DNA from: Purshia tridentata
Lineage: Eukaryota; Streptophyta; Magnoliopsida; Rosales; Rosaceae
Direction: 5' to 3'
DNA: 64,000 nucleotides
Assembly: GCA_003254885.1 (NCBI GenBank)
Contig: QANT01008409.1
Span: 33,605-97,604 of the forward strand
The notes beneath the pieces were generated by a model. It saw only the letters and a program-made list of their open reading frames with translations. It made no database searches and was not told the origin of the DNA. Made by a program: the position numbers and the translations under genes. This document shows positions 13,315-25,801 of this stretch, piece after piece. The first letter of the stretch is position 1, and each line of letters begins with the position of its first letter.

Positions 13315-13356
13315 AAATTAAACCTGTACAAAAAATAAAAGTAAATTAAACCTTGT
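13315..13356. repeat. 13-14-bp direct repeat flanking an A-rich filler
   Basis: AAATTAAACCTGT at 13315-13327 and AAATTAAACCTTGT at 13343-13356 flank the 15-nt filler acaaaaaataaaagt. The copies differ by a single inserted T. Confidence 0.7.
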
Positions 13357-16300
13357 TAAGGACACAACATAACTCGGTGGCCATGCAGCTGTGTCTCTCC
13401 AGTCCCACACGTACTGAAGAAATATGACTCCACCCTCCCCACCAAAGACCACATATGGTCAAGTGTAAATGCACATGCAAACGACAAACAATTTGTTGAT
13501 GCTGCAGGGAAAGCTTGAAAACTACTAATTAATTGGTTTATAATTAAATTAAAGATTCCTTAAGCTAACCATTCTAAATGTTTAAAATATTAAATAGAGA
13601 GACTCTACAGATATTTATAGCCTTATTAACAATTAGTCTATCCGATGGCACGTGAGATTTCTCTTTTAGGTGATTATACAAATTGTAGAAAAATGATTAT
13701 TTTTAAGTCAGTTGAAAATTTTTATGTGTTATCTCGTATTGATAATAGTCTACATTTCGTCACTCGTGTACCATATATATTAGATAAAGAAATGTAATAA
13801 AATATTTTAATAAATATTTATGAGCTTATTAGACATTCGATGATTAATAATGATGAGTAACAAGTTAACAAGTATGGTGATGGGTGAAGTACACAGCAAG
13901 TTAACATATTGAATTTATGTTTTCTTTGTATACAGTATAGTTTAAGAAATTATGAGCAGCACATTTTTGACTGTTCTCGCATATGCATGCAGGTTAATTA
14001 TGATTAGTAGGTGTTTGTTTGGAAACAAAGTATGCATACAGCCAAGTGAGGAATAAGTTAGTCTGGCACCCAATCAGGAACCGAGACAGAAGAGTAGAAG
14101 ACAGTGATTGCCGTGTGAGTTGTGACACCACTCACTCACTCACTCACTCACTCAGTATACCAGTGTTGGAAGTTGGAACACAAGGTGAGACAAAAGCACC
14201 GACAGATCCCAATACCGATACACACCCTCCCTCCCTTAACTGTACTTTAATCAAATAAGAAAAACAGGAACACGGCCTTGATATTTGAAGCCCCCTCCCT
14301 TGCTGACTATAATTAACAAGTACGTGACTAAGTAATTAACGAGAAAGCATAGCATATAGCATATAATATAAATGGATGGTTGTCGAAAGTGAAAGCGACA
14401 ATGAGGAGAGTAAATGGCAGTAAAAGTTGAAGGAAAAAGCAGTCAACGATTGGGGGTAACGTCAGCTGGTTTGGACATGTGAGGAACAAAGGCTGAGAAA
14501 AGCCGTCATGCTCTGTTGCTTTAACGGCTCAAGGACTCACCACTATACCTTAAAGTGGCATTACTTGCTCCCATTTTCAAATTTAAAAACCACAGTTTGC
14601 GTCAGACTTTGCTCAACAATATGCATCATCATCATCATCTTCATCCTCACCACCCAGATCATCCTCTCTGTGTGTTGTGAGAGAGAGACAGAGAAACAAA
14701 GAAAAGCTTTGGTCAAATAAACAGTTTGCATGTTCAAATGCTGACCTAAGAGGGTTTTCATAAAGATATCGGTTTATAATAATAAAATATCATTTTGGCA
14801 CTCCAAAAATCACCCTATAATTGACTCTGTTTTACGTTTTGTATACATGCATGCTAATTCATAATGTCCTTGTACAACCAGTTAATTAACCCCTATAATT
14901 CCCAATCAATATATATTAATTAAAACAATTAATTGTGAAATTCCGAAAATTGTAAAAGTACTCGGTAGTCGGTAGTAAATGGTTGATTAATTAATAGTCA
15001 CTCGAATAATTAATTAATATTAATTGTTATAAATGCAATCTTTCAAAAGAGTGCAACAATTAGTACAAGTGAGGAAGGGGTGGGAGTAATACCCGCGGAA
15101 GGAGACCTAATTGCAGTTTCCCTTACAATTCAGCTCTCTGCTCCCGATACGATGATGAGATGCTTATAAATGATCCTTCCTCATTTAGCCTATTCTAACG
15201 CACTCCCGCTATAAATGGTAAACCTACTGATACACAAAATTTCCACAAACTAATCAAATTAAAGCTGAGGATCTGATGATCACGCTCACTTTAAATAGGC
15301 TAGCTAGGGTTTCATTTTCTCTCTCGATCTACTGAAAAGAACTATATTCCCAAGAATCAAAGTACAATCCTAGACCACCCGCCGTCTGATGTTTTCAGTT
15401 TGTATTTTTTATTACTATCCAACGGCCGTGGTTGCACGTGGTTCTTAGACTTGAGATATGCGCTGGCTGGAGCTTTGCTTGTACCGTGATATATTCCTTT
15501 TGACCAGATGATTTCCATGAGTGGGATAGTCATAGTACGTAGTATATATATATGTTGTGGCATTTCAATCCTTTAAGCCCTTTATAAGGAGTGCTACAAC
15601 ATAGCTATATCAGGGGGTGTTACATACAATATTCCAGGCTCTGAGCCTCTGAGCCTCTGAGCCTCTGCCCAAACTGCAACTATTACTATATAAAGTCGTA
15701 CCATATATAATATAAATGCATATCTCTAAAATACGTACGTACTACGTACCCTTATTCAAAAAACAGCTTCAGTTCACGGGCTTGTTTTGTTAGCTCCAAG
15801 ATTATATATAAACAAGTTACCGGTGTGTATATATGTATATGAGGGTAAGAATTAAATTTAAGAGGGTACGTATAGCTTGGCTGACAAATGACAATAACAC
15901 AATCGAATAGTATCAATTTCTTTTTCTTCGCCCATCTTTCTTGCCCAAGAGTCAAAGACATACCCTTGCTTACTTGCCTGCGCAAAGCCAGCAGCAACTC
16001 CAAATACAAAAGCATGCATGCCAGCAGATCACCTTCTTTAATTTTCTGTTAAAAGGAACGTCCTGTACGGACCTCTCTCTCTCTCTCTGAGGATTACATA
16101 AATAAACCCCATTATTATTAATTCGTGTTTATCATTTATGTTGTTATATATATATATATATATATTTATTTATTTATAAGAAACCTAAATAATGAAAAAG
16201 CTACTGCCACATACTGGACATGCTGCATACATGTCTAAGCATGCGTGCTGTGAGCCATGGAGCCAAACATGTGCCCCACCTCCTGCTACATATTCATTAC

Positions 16301-17608
16301 GTACAATAAAGAAACAAAAGGTAGCTAGGCTGATCCATCAATAGCTGCATCTTAATTAATACTATACTTTGGTTAATTAATATATAATTAATTATATATA
16401 TCCCTTCTTCTTCAAACAGCTACCTTTATGTGGTTTTCTTAAACTTTAGTCGAGTCGTCTCATATATATTAAACAATTCTGCTCTTAACTTTAGTGCAAG
16501 CTTGATGTATTTAGCATTTTTGCATGTGTCAATGATTCCATAAAAAAACCTTTCTGTTTATGATTAACGTTTATACAGAATATTTAACAGTATTGATTCT
16601 TTTCTCAAACAAATATAAATTGAACTTTTTCTTTTTCCATAGGTGGGATGGGAGTGATAAATAAAGATCTTCCATAAATATTCTGGAATGATTAATGAAC
16701 ATCTCTTAAGTGATCGAAACGGATAATTTATAGGCATCTCGATCTACTTATTGGATAATAATAAGTAGTAATGAATCCCCTCATGCAAATAATATATAGA
16801 TTACATGGAAAATTTGTTTTGGATAAGAAGGAAAAAGAAACCGCCCAAATCCAATTTATACAACAAGGCACATATATATAGATCATGGTTGTTGAGAATA
16901 TTCATCTATTCCAATTTCTAGTTAAGTAACTAATTAGTAAGTTAGCTAGGTAGGCAGGGGTCCACTACCAAATTCGAACTCATCCAAGTCACTTATTAAA
17001 TTCCAAATTGAGATATTCAGATCATTTTATTAAATAAGCAATAAGATTGGGCAAGGCTGGGTAGCTAGGAAGCTATAGCGCGCCCAAAGGGTTTTAGGGA
17101 TGAAGCTAAAATGCGCATGAAGTGTTACGTCCAGGAAAGGAAGCGAGGTTTGTGATGGGCACGTCGTTGGTTTTTTTTAATTGAAAATTGGGTAGGAGTC
17201 TAGGACCGACAACAAGGACGAAGACAGCCGTCTATTGCCCAACCCCTCTTCTGCAAAAGCCTGAGCTTAATGTCTCTTCTCCACATCCTTCTTCCCCCAT
17301 TTTCCTTATATTATATTTTATGCTCTTTAAAGTATAACTGTTACTTAATTAATCACATTCATCTTAATTAAATCAATTAATTTATTCGCGGTCTAGTTAG
17401 TCACATTTTTAACTGTTTATAGCATTAGAAACTAGAAAGAGATCTCCCTCTCTCCTCTTGCATGCGGTGACGAGTACGAACCAGTTATATTTATTGTTTA
17501 TTCCAAGACTACCCATCAAATTATTTAAAAAAAGAAAAAGAAAAAGAAAAAAGAAAGTTTAAGAACCCCATAGAGCCATAGACAAACTTCCACTCTCTAA
17601 AGTGAGCT

Positions 17609-17618
17609 CTATAAATAG
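17609..17618 (+). promoter_or_regulatory. TATA box of the glutaredoxin gene
   Basis: CTATAAATAG lies 90-99 bases before the ATG at 17708, inside a pyrimidine-rich context that leads into a leader of ordinary length. This is a near-consensus plant TATA box. The transcription start would be about 30 bases downstream. Confidence 0.7.
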
Positions 17619-17707
17619 GAAGCCTCTTCTCCTCCGTTCCTCACCAATCTGAGTCTCAGTCGCTGATAAGTGTGTTGTTTGATTAATACACAAGAGAAGT
17701 AAGAAGA

Positions 17708-18082
17708 ATGCAGTATCAGACAGAGTCGTGGGGTTCGTATATGCCCACAAGGAGTGGTTTGGGAGACCCACTAGAGCGCATAGAGAGGCTGGCCTCGGAG
17801 AACGCGGTGGTGATATTCAGCATCAGCAGTTGTTGCATGTGCCACGCCATGAAGAGGCTCTTCTGCGGCATGGGTGTGAACCCAACTGTGTACGAGCTCG
17901 ACGAGGACCCCAGAGGCAAAGACTTGGAGAAGGCTCTCATGAGGCTGCTGGGGAGCTCCTCCGCCGTGCCGGTTGTCTTCATCGGTGGCAAACTGGTGGG
18001 TTCAATGGACCGAGTCATGGCCTCTCATATCAATGGCACCCTTGTCCCTCTTCTTAAGGAGGCCGGGGCTCTCTGGCTCTGA
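17708..18082 (+). CDS. CC-type (ROXY class) glutaredoxin
   Basis: An intronless 124-aa protein starts [11 protein letters not shown], the opening I associate with ROXY1/ROXY2 of Arabidopsis. The active site is CCMC at residues 42-45, the land-plant-specific CC class. Glutathione-binding parts are visible as the [13 protein letters not shown] stretch. The C-terminus has LVPLL (112-116), fitting the L..LL motif that binds TGA-type bZIP factors, and ends ALWL (121-124), needed for nuclear function in this class. Its role is inferred as a nuclear co-regulator of TGA factors in floral or stress programmes. The gene is GC-richer than its surroundings, as usual for this family. Whether it is the ROXY1/2 orthologue or a close relative needs a tree. 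Confidence 0.9.
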   Translation: MQYQTESWGSYMPTRSGLGDPLERIERLASENAVVIFSISSCCMCHAMKRLFCGMGVNPTVYELDEDPRGKDLEKALMRLLGSSSAVPVVFIGGKLVGSMDRVMASHINGTLVPLLKEAGALWL

Positions 18083-18345
18083 AATCTCATATCGACTTAC
18101 ATAGCAAACTATTCATTTCACCATGCATCGCAGAGGAAGAGGAGTGGCTTTTGTGAGTCCGGCCCTCCATTTTGGATACAACTAATCACTAATGTCGTCT
18201 CACTAGCTGGTTCATTTCTCGTATGTTTTTTGGAGTTTTTCTGGTTTCTTTTCGTTTCTACTTTCTAGACATGTGTCTGTTGGGTACTCTTCTTATGTTT
18301 TTACCGTGGGCGTTTAGAGAAATATAATTGCTCCCTCCTCTGTAT

Positions 18346-18376
<31 letters not shown>

Positions 18377-20695
18377 GTTAATTTCTTACTCTTGTTTTTG
18401 TCCCTGGGTTCATTAATTTATTTTGCACATACATGTCCTTAAAATTGCATATGCTTTAGGCTAGGTTCATTGTCTTTAATTTGTTATATATGTAGCTTTC
18501 ACCTCGTTCTTGTAGAAGAGAAAGCTCATTCTTACAATTCCTAGTTCAAAACGTTAATTTAAGTTTTGCATTGCGCCGGAAAATTCGGCAGTTTAATCCC
18601 TATACCTTTACTGTAGCTAATGAATCCCACCTGACTTACTGTGGCTTAGGTCCCACTAAATAGTTGATATTGACGGTCCATGATACATCCATCTTTGACT
18701 ACCCTTACATATCATTGGATCGGGAGAATTATAACCGTGACATATGGTAGGCTCAATCACTTATAACAATTAAGACTTAATTGGGTCCTACAATTAGACT
18801 TGTAAGAGAGATTCTTTGACGAGGCATCAAATTTACTTCATTCACTCATTTTAAGAGCATTTCATTTAAAAAAATTTGTTTTACTTCAATTTCAGGCATG
18901 TTAATGAATGTGACACTTGACACTAAAAAACACATAGAGAAGGCAAGTGGCGTAGGGAGAATATAGCGGTGCGTCGGTGGTGGGCTTCTGAGTTTAGTTC
19001 TGAATTTAATTGGGCTACCATCGAGTTGGGCTCTGGGCCTACTCTATACGGACACTTTATGACTACAAACCCACGGAACCATTTGACGATTGTGTGAATT
19101 ATTAGTATTAGTATTTTGGATGTGATCTTTGCTATTTTGGGCATCTGATGAAGGACCCAACAAATAAATGTCCCACTCCTAATGGCATTGTCTTGCATTA
19201 CTGTCATGATCAATGTTTTTAAGGTTGCCTCAGCCTCTCCTGCCTTTGTATCTTTGTTATATATATAAGCTAGATGTATAGATGCGCTATTGCCTTCAAG
19301 CACTACTTGTAGGAATCATGGAATCAAATCCATCGCTTTGGGTTGAGTTTGGCTAGAATCTCCTCTAAAATATTAATAAATTAAGGTATTATTGAAAAAT
19401 AAGTTTTGATTTATGGGAGTTGTAATAATTTATTGTTTATCAATAAACAATTTAAATGTGCATGGATTATGAAATTTCCAAAAAACCAAATCCGTAAACT
19501 AAAACGGGGACTAAATCTTGTAGGACTTATTTGGCTAAGAGAAATATTAAAATCCTTGTATTTTACAATTTTTAATACACATGAACATAGTTTAGTAATA
19601 TTAATATATACATTTATAGAAAAAAAAATCATTATCCATAAAAAATTATAAATAATTAAGGAAGTTGACCCATGCGAGCTAAATTTGTGTGGCATGACGT
19701 GTATCTGATTTTAAAGCATCTTTCACGGCCTCCGTGTCTCACCGACGCGTTAAATTATGCCTCTAAATTTTGGTCAATGCGAAATGTGAACGACACAGAA
19801 AGAGAGGCATTGTTCCAGTCTTCCTACTCCACCATCCTCTACCTTACTCTACACATGCCCAATCGTCTTGCGACACCAAATAACCATCTCCCCATCATAA
19901 TCTTCTCGTTGGCCACGATTTTCAAATAAAGTAGTCCCGAAGGAGAGGATCGAACCTCGAGGCCCTCCAGTTCTTACAACGACTATTTTGACTGACCAAA
20001 AAAAAAAAAATAGAGAGATGTTCTCTCTGCTCTATACTATTTACTGACTGACAGGATTCGAAATCGAAATCTCACTTTTTCTCTCTTCGTCCCAAGAAAA
20101 TTAGAAAAACAAAGGAAACGGTTCTCAAGCAAAAGCATATACGTATTTATAATTTCTATTTCTATTTCTATTTTAGAATAACCAAAAGAGGCAGGATCGG
20201 GGTCTAGGGTTTCTTCTCGCCAAAACCCCAAGCACACATTCAGAGCTCTTCCTTTGCTCAATTCGAGTCTTCTGTCAGGTATGTTTTATGATTAGTCATT
20301 TAGTCCCATAATTGCCGATTATTTTATCTCTTTTTAACTTATTTCTGCTTTTAGCTTCTTTTTATTTTATTATGAGTTATGAATTATGACTGAAATAGTT
20401 CAATTTTATTTCTTCATTGAAAAAGATAAATTCAAAACTAAATCCAGCACCAGCGCAGTGAACAAATTTGATAGTTTGATCTTCCACAAAAAAAANAAAA
20501 AAAAAAAAAAGGCAGCTAAATTGATGCCAACTCGTGATTACGAATTGTGAGTTATTTTATTTCCTTTTCAGGAATCAAACAGAGTATTCACTGGTTGGAT
20601 TGGGGTATAAGTGTGTGGGAATTCTTTTCGTGAAGGAAGGTTTTGCGAAGACGTTTCGTTGAGTGGTTCAATTGGTGGAAGTCTTCAACTTCCAA
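18083..20695. other. Intergenic DNA and 5' leader of the MUB gene
   Basis: The glutaredoxin 3' UTR probably ends near 18340. The interval 18400-20150 is AT-rich and shows no supportable gene. At 19982-20055 an imperfect direct repeat (actatttt.gactgac) flanks an A-run segment. A leader exon ending TCTGTCAG at 20278 with donor gtatgt, and an acceptor ttttcag ending at 20571, define a probable 5' UTR intron of the MUB gene (20279-20571). The one ambiguous base, n at 20496, sits in a poly(A) run inside that intron. Confidence 0.55.
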
Positions 20696-22163
20696 ATGCC
20701 GGAGGAGGACCTGGTTGAGCTTAAGTTTCGTCTCTATGACGGATCAGATATTGGTCCGTTCCGCTACTCACCGGCCTCCACAGTGGCAATTCTCAAGGAG
20801 AGAATTGTGGCGGAGTGGCCAAAAGGTTAGAGAATTCCACCTGCGTATAATGATTTTGACAATATTTTCTTTTCCCCAATAAAATTAATGTCTGTCAAAC
20901 TTTTTGATAATAGCATGCACAAATTGCATTTGGACATTTCTTGGTGATACATATGTTGAATTTCACATTGTTATGCTGTAACCTATGGTTTTTGAGTGGC
21001 TTTCGCTGAAGTTATATAATTGCTGTTAAAACTACTTTCCCAATAGAAAGGGTTAGACAGCTCACAGCTCCAACACTCTTTGAGATTAGAATGTTGATGA
21101 ATTTCACTTTTTTACTAATCTAGCTCCATGATTCGTAGCAACCAACTCATAATGTATGAATCCTAGGACAATCTTATAGTCGGATAAATTTTATTTATGT
21201 CTTCCTGGTTATGTGGGAAGTGAGAGTTTGAAAATAGTTGAGAGTTTGGACTTAGATAATGGTGCCTGTGAAAAACTATTATCATTTTACATGATTTCTG
21301 TTGGGGATGAATCATTAGTCTGACAGACAGTGGTTGCAACCGTTTGAAAATATTGCAATCATAAACCTCTCTTGATATTCATGGAAATTATGAAGGCATT
21401 GTTTCTTTTGTGTAATTTTGAGAAGTTGATAAACTTATACCACATCAAGCTACCCTTATCTAGAGTATGGTGAAGAAAGTGCTATTCCATTGTAAACATA
21501 TTTGTTTGATGTTATGCTCTGTTAAAATGTTTTTGAATTAAATTACTGTATGCTAAGCATCTTTCTTGTTGCTGAGCATTGATATATAAATTTTAAATGA
21601 CAATAGTTAGCCACACTTCTCAGCAGCAAACAACTCTTATGTCTTGCCTTGCCTACTTGGTAGTTTTAGTTTTGTTGATAAAGAAAGGACTTCCAAGGAA
21701 TTTTTTGGCTATGTATGCCCCCCCGGCCCCCTCTTTTTTTCTTCATTTTATTCTGGTTCTTCACTTCATTGTGGTTGTCACTTTTTGTCCTCTAAAGTTA
21801 TGTAATTCTTATGTTATTAGATAAAAAAATTGCACCAAAAGGAGCAAACGACATAAAATTGATAAATGCTGGGAAGATTTTGGAAAACAACAAGACTGTT
21901 GGCCAGTGTAGAGTACCATTTGGAGAGCTTCCAAGAGGAATTATCACCATGCATGTTGTTGTTCAGCCTTCTGTAGCAAAAGCAAAAACAGGTAGTTTTC
22001 ATCCTAGATTGTTCAATCTATGATTATTGTATGAATCCTTACAGATTTTGACATCCACTGCACCTGCTGAAAGATTTTAAGTTTTTTGTTTTTGTTTTCA
22101 TGAACAGAAAAGAAGATTGATGAGGCCCCAAGGAAAAGTATATGTTCATGTTCAATATTGTAA
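20696..22163 (+). CDS. MUB: Membrane-anchored ubiquitin-fold protein (MUB) with C-terminal CAAX box
   Basis: Exons 20696-20825, 21821-21991 and 22108-22163 join in frame to 118 aa, the normal MUB length. The protein opens MPEEDLVELKFRLYDGSDIG and shows the ubiquitin-like fold blocks FRYSPASTVAILKERIVAEW and IKLINAGKILENNKTVGQC. It ends CSIL, a CAAX box. A terminal leucine favours geranylgeranylation, which tethers MUBs to the plasma membrane, where known MUBs recruit particular E2 ubiquitin-conjugating enzymes. An upstream cysteine two residues before (SICSC) could be S-acylated as well. A TTG-initiated frame over the same region is a shadow. By gene order it would match At3g26980 (MUB4), but the family has several close members. 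Confidence 0.93.
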
Positions 22164-23655
22164 AAGAGTCTATCCTCGTGAGCATGGTGAAGACTGTGAG
22201 GTTGCCATGGGTCTCCTGGAACGTGGAAATGAGTAGCTGGAGAGAGAGAATAACTTGTACAACAGTCCAATCCCCCATTGTCACGTATTTGTTGGAGGGA
22301 ATTCCTGTGTAACAGTGCATATTAGTGAAGTATCTACGTTTTATAAAATGGGTGCTTGATGTATTTCAGTAGCGTAGTATTTATTTAAAGAAATTATTTA
22401 TACAACGCTTATGGGGTCGATGTTGTCGCTCACTCTCTGTTTATACTTCAATTTCCGTCCAAATAGTACGATGCTGTGGCAATTTGATGCAATGCTTCTC
22501 GGTCATCTGATTGAATGAATTGAATATGTTATGTTTAATAACTTGAAGCTGAGTTTTGATGGTTGATTATGGCCTTGAATTACTAAAACATATCTATGGA
22601 CGCGTCTATGTTTGCAAGCATTCAGGGTATCAATGCTCCGAGAATAGTTGTACTACTCTTGTATTTACTGTTTCTCTAAGGAATTTTGAAGATATTTATG
22701 GGTTGTAAAATTGGGTGCGTGGAATGATGGATTGCTCATGTGATGTCTGAAGGGGAAAATGATGTATCACCCTTCACCACCGAAATAAATTATGATGAAT
22801 CTTTGGGCTCCTTTTCTTGGAAAATTCTTTTCTCCTGTACGATTTCAAATTGGTGGAAGCAATTATTGGTATGCCTGTAAAGCAATGCTGCTATAGCCTA
22901 TAGTGATGATGATTGATGAGTAAGCAAACTCTGGAATAAAGGTATTGACTATTGAGCAAGTGTTGAAATTACGTTTAGCCCAACTCTAGCCTAAAAAAGT
23001 AAATGTACTATTTTGCCCTTGAATCTTAAATAAGTAAGTTTCTACCGTCTTTTGACTATAAGGAGAAATAGTACTATTCAAAAAGTCAAACCCTATCTTG
23101 TTAATTATATTAAGAAACAGATCCATAATTGCCCTAATTAATATAGTGAATCAGTGATGACAATAATTAAACTACATTCTTGTTCATAAAAAAATAAACT
23201 AAAATAAAAACTGCATTCTTCATATTATATTTATACCTTATAGTAGCAATTAGATATCAGCATAATCGATCATCGGTATTCATCAAAAAAAGAAAAAAGA
23301 AGAAATAAAATCAATATTAAAATCCTTTCTTATCTTACCACACCAATTGTTTATTTTGAGATGCTAGGGTCCAGTGGCGGTGGTTACGACACAATGCTGG
23401 ACGAAAATGAGGATACTCGATCCAGAGCCTGTATTGAGCAACAAAAGCAATTATTGAAGAATTTCTCCCCATAAGTATTCAAACTACGAATTGATTAATC
23501 AAGAATTTGTAGCAAGCAAACAAAATCATCCGTTTGTTTATTTGTTTTTTTGCATGAATTTTTGTTAGGCAAATTAATCGAATAAAGAAATTAAAGAGTA
23601 AAAGGCATGCACGTAAGACGTACGTAAAAGCAAATAAAGGAAGGTTGAAGAAGAG
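22164..23655. other. Convergent intergenic DNA between MUB and GRAS genes
   Basis: This holds the 3' UTRs of two convergent genes and AT-rich DNA. I see no further gene. One direct-repeat-flanked filler lies at 23169-23220. Confidence 0.6.
23169..23220. repeat. 13-bp direct repeat flanking an A-rich filler
   Basis: AAACTACATTCTT at 23169-23181 and AAACTGCATTCTT at 23208-23220 flank a 26-nt A-rich filler. There is one mismatch between the copies. Confidence 0.7.
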
Positions 23656-25801
23656 TCAGCATCTCCATGCAGAAGCAGCCATTATAGAGCGGTCCTGCCA
23701 CCCCAAAAGCAGGCACCCCTTGTCCTCCGTCATCCTATACCCATCACACGAATACAAACCCAACAAGATCTTTGACTGAGTCACCGCGTTTGCACTCAGC
23801 GCCACGCTCTTAAACCCCTTCCCTTCCATCACCTTCCTCCACTTCTCCAACCTCTCGTGCCTCTCAGTCCTCTCCGCCCCTTCGCAAGCCACAATGTTGC
23901 GTATTTCCGGCGCGAAAATGTACTGCTCAACTTTCGCCCGCTGGGGCGAGTCCGGTGGAAACGTCGCGTCCAACGAGTCAAAAATGGCTGAATAATAGTG
24001 CAGTGCCTCTAGAAACCGGCCCAAAAAGTAGGGCCCATTATGGCTCGCTTCCTGCTCCACCAGGGTCACAATATTGGGTGCTTGGTCTCGGATCATTGCT
24101 AACAAGTTCCCGAGACAATGGCCCGGAACTCGGTGCAGACGATTCACCGAGTTGACTGCTAGGGCTTCGCCTATCCTCCGATTGAACATGTGGGGTTTCA
24201 GATCTTCGAGTTGCTCTCCCACTGCATGAAACTCAAATGGGACGTGAAGAGACAGAGCCAGTTCAGTCAAACACCGCCCAGTCTCTTTCACCGCCTCGAT
24301 ACATGGGCCCACCCCGGTTATGCGAAGAAATGGCTCACCACTGGGTCGGGCGGCTAGGGCCTGCATGAAAGCGGGCCATTGATAGCCTTGAAGAATGTCG
24401 AGGTCGATGACGTGGACACGTTCTTCAGACTCGAAGGCCTCAAAAATGGCTTGGTTGGCGGTGAAGTGAGCAAATTTGATGTAGGGGCAGGCCTGGTACA
24501 CAATTTGGTATATTTTGAGGATTTCGAGTGAGTTTGGGGGGAAAGGAGAGAAGGGCTTTGGGGCAGAAGCAGAGTTGGTTGGGAGATTTGTGGTTAGAGT
24601 TGCTGCAAGGCGTGCGCTTAGGGCTTCCGTGAAGCAGGAAGCGACACGTTGCATGGAGTCCCCGAGAGGCGTCACCACTCGATTCAGGTGGTGGAGATAC
24701 CTTCTTGCTAGCATGTAGTCTTCTTTTGCAACCGCCTCAGCACAAGCTAGGAGCAGGTGCACCAGTTGGAGCCCACTATCTTGTTCCTGCATATATAAAA
24801 CGTTGACGTATTAATTAGTTTTTAGTTATATGGAAATAGATTAAGATTGAAAGATTAAGCTAGATCGATAATCTCACCTGCTCAGAGGCAACAGGAAGAG
24901 TAGGCACCATCATACTATAATTAAGGTTGTGGTGCTGCCCATGGTGTTGTCTTTGTGGGTCTTGCTTCTCTTGGTGGCGTTCTTGTTGCAATTGATGGGA
25001 TAGCGGTGCGCTACCCATATGATATGCTGCAGTAGCACCCCTCGTGGTCTCTTCGGTCATTTGAGAATTACCTGCGGAAACCAACGATGCTTCACTCACC
25101 GATCGCCCAAACCTTGAAGAATTTGGCATTGCCAAGCCGCAGTCCAAAGAAGTTGGAACTGTTTGATAAGATTGCGAGGAGCTTCCTGAAATAGCAGACA
25201 TGTTTGATGTTGTTGTTGGGTACGCTAAGAATGACCCGTCTCTTTGATAATCATCCAAGAAGTCTTCAATGGCAGGCAGTGTGTTCATGTTCTCTGGCTG
25301 TATGTATTGGTTGACCGGAGAGTTGAAAACCCTCCGTAGTGGGCTAAGCCCCTTCCCTTTGCTGCTGCTGAAAGCTCCGAGATGAGTCGACGAAAAGCGA
25401 GGAGGAGAGCAGCCTGAAAGGCTCTGCCCCTGCATGGCTTGGACGTAGTTGTAATTGTAACCTTGAGTTGAAGCTGTTTGGGGTGAGTTAGGCATATTAT
25501 TTGTGACCGGCGATAACACCATGAAATCGGTGTCAAATTGTTCTGAGAATAAAGACTCCCATAAGGAATGGTCTGGCGATTGGACTTCAACGTCACCATC
25601 TAGCTCGAACTTGAGACTTGGGAAGTTGAGGCTTGGTGGGGTTAGGCTACTCTGCTGATCCAAGTCAGAGGATGGAGTAGGAGTAATACTTTTCTTAGAT
25701 TCAGAAAGCATTGATTCGTTAGGAGAGGGTGGCTTGAGATCGGTGCATGAGTTCTCACTCTTGATCGAACCCATGCTTCCACAAAGAGAATTCATCATCA
25801 T
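23656..25801 (-). CDS. RAM1: GRAS transcription regulator, RAM1-like
   Basis: Two exons on the minus strand, 25801-24878 and 24786-23656, joined by a short phase-0 intron of 91 bases, give 684 aa. Residues 1 to about 305 are a variable, Ser/Gln-rich N-terminus opening [18 protein letters not shown]. The GRAS domain follows from about 315: leucine-rich region [24 protein letters not shown]-type motif [15 protein letters not shown] near 432, a second leucine-rich region, [20 protein letters not shown], and the final SAW block ending SAWRC. There is no DELLA motif. The short MNSLCGS opening, the single intron and the SAW ending match my memory of RAM1, the GRAS protein needed for arbuscule development in mycorrhizal hosts and missing from Arabidopsis. 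The GRAS call is certain; the RAM1 call is from recall and could be another SCL clade. Three consecutive ATGs make the exact start uncertain. Confidence 0.85.

Larger units (their letters stand above)
11987..17707. other. 5.7-kb gene-free, very AT-rich interval
   Basis: I find no open frame here with family features. The sequence is dominated by taatta, atatat and homopolymer runs. Simple repeats are a CTCA tetranucleotide run near 14127-14152, a 9-bp gagcctctg triplet near 15640-15667, (CT)n near 16073-16090 and (AT)n near 16147-16166. One direct-repeat-flanked filler lies at 13315-13356. The part nearest 17707 is the glutaredoxin promoter. I scanned by eye for common plant miRNA sequences and found none. 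Confidence 0.55.

Noticed and set aside
14019-14258. Open frames between 12.0 and 17.5 kb
   Set aside because: They have low-complexity or simple-repeat composition, no intron or domain logic, and no family resemblance.
19672-19929. 85-codon frame between the glutaredoxin and MUB genes
   Set aside because: It has no family features and no supporting splice or promoter context.
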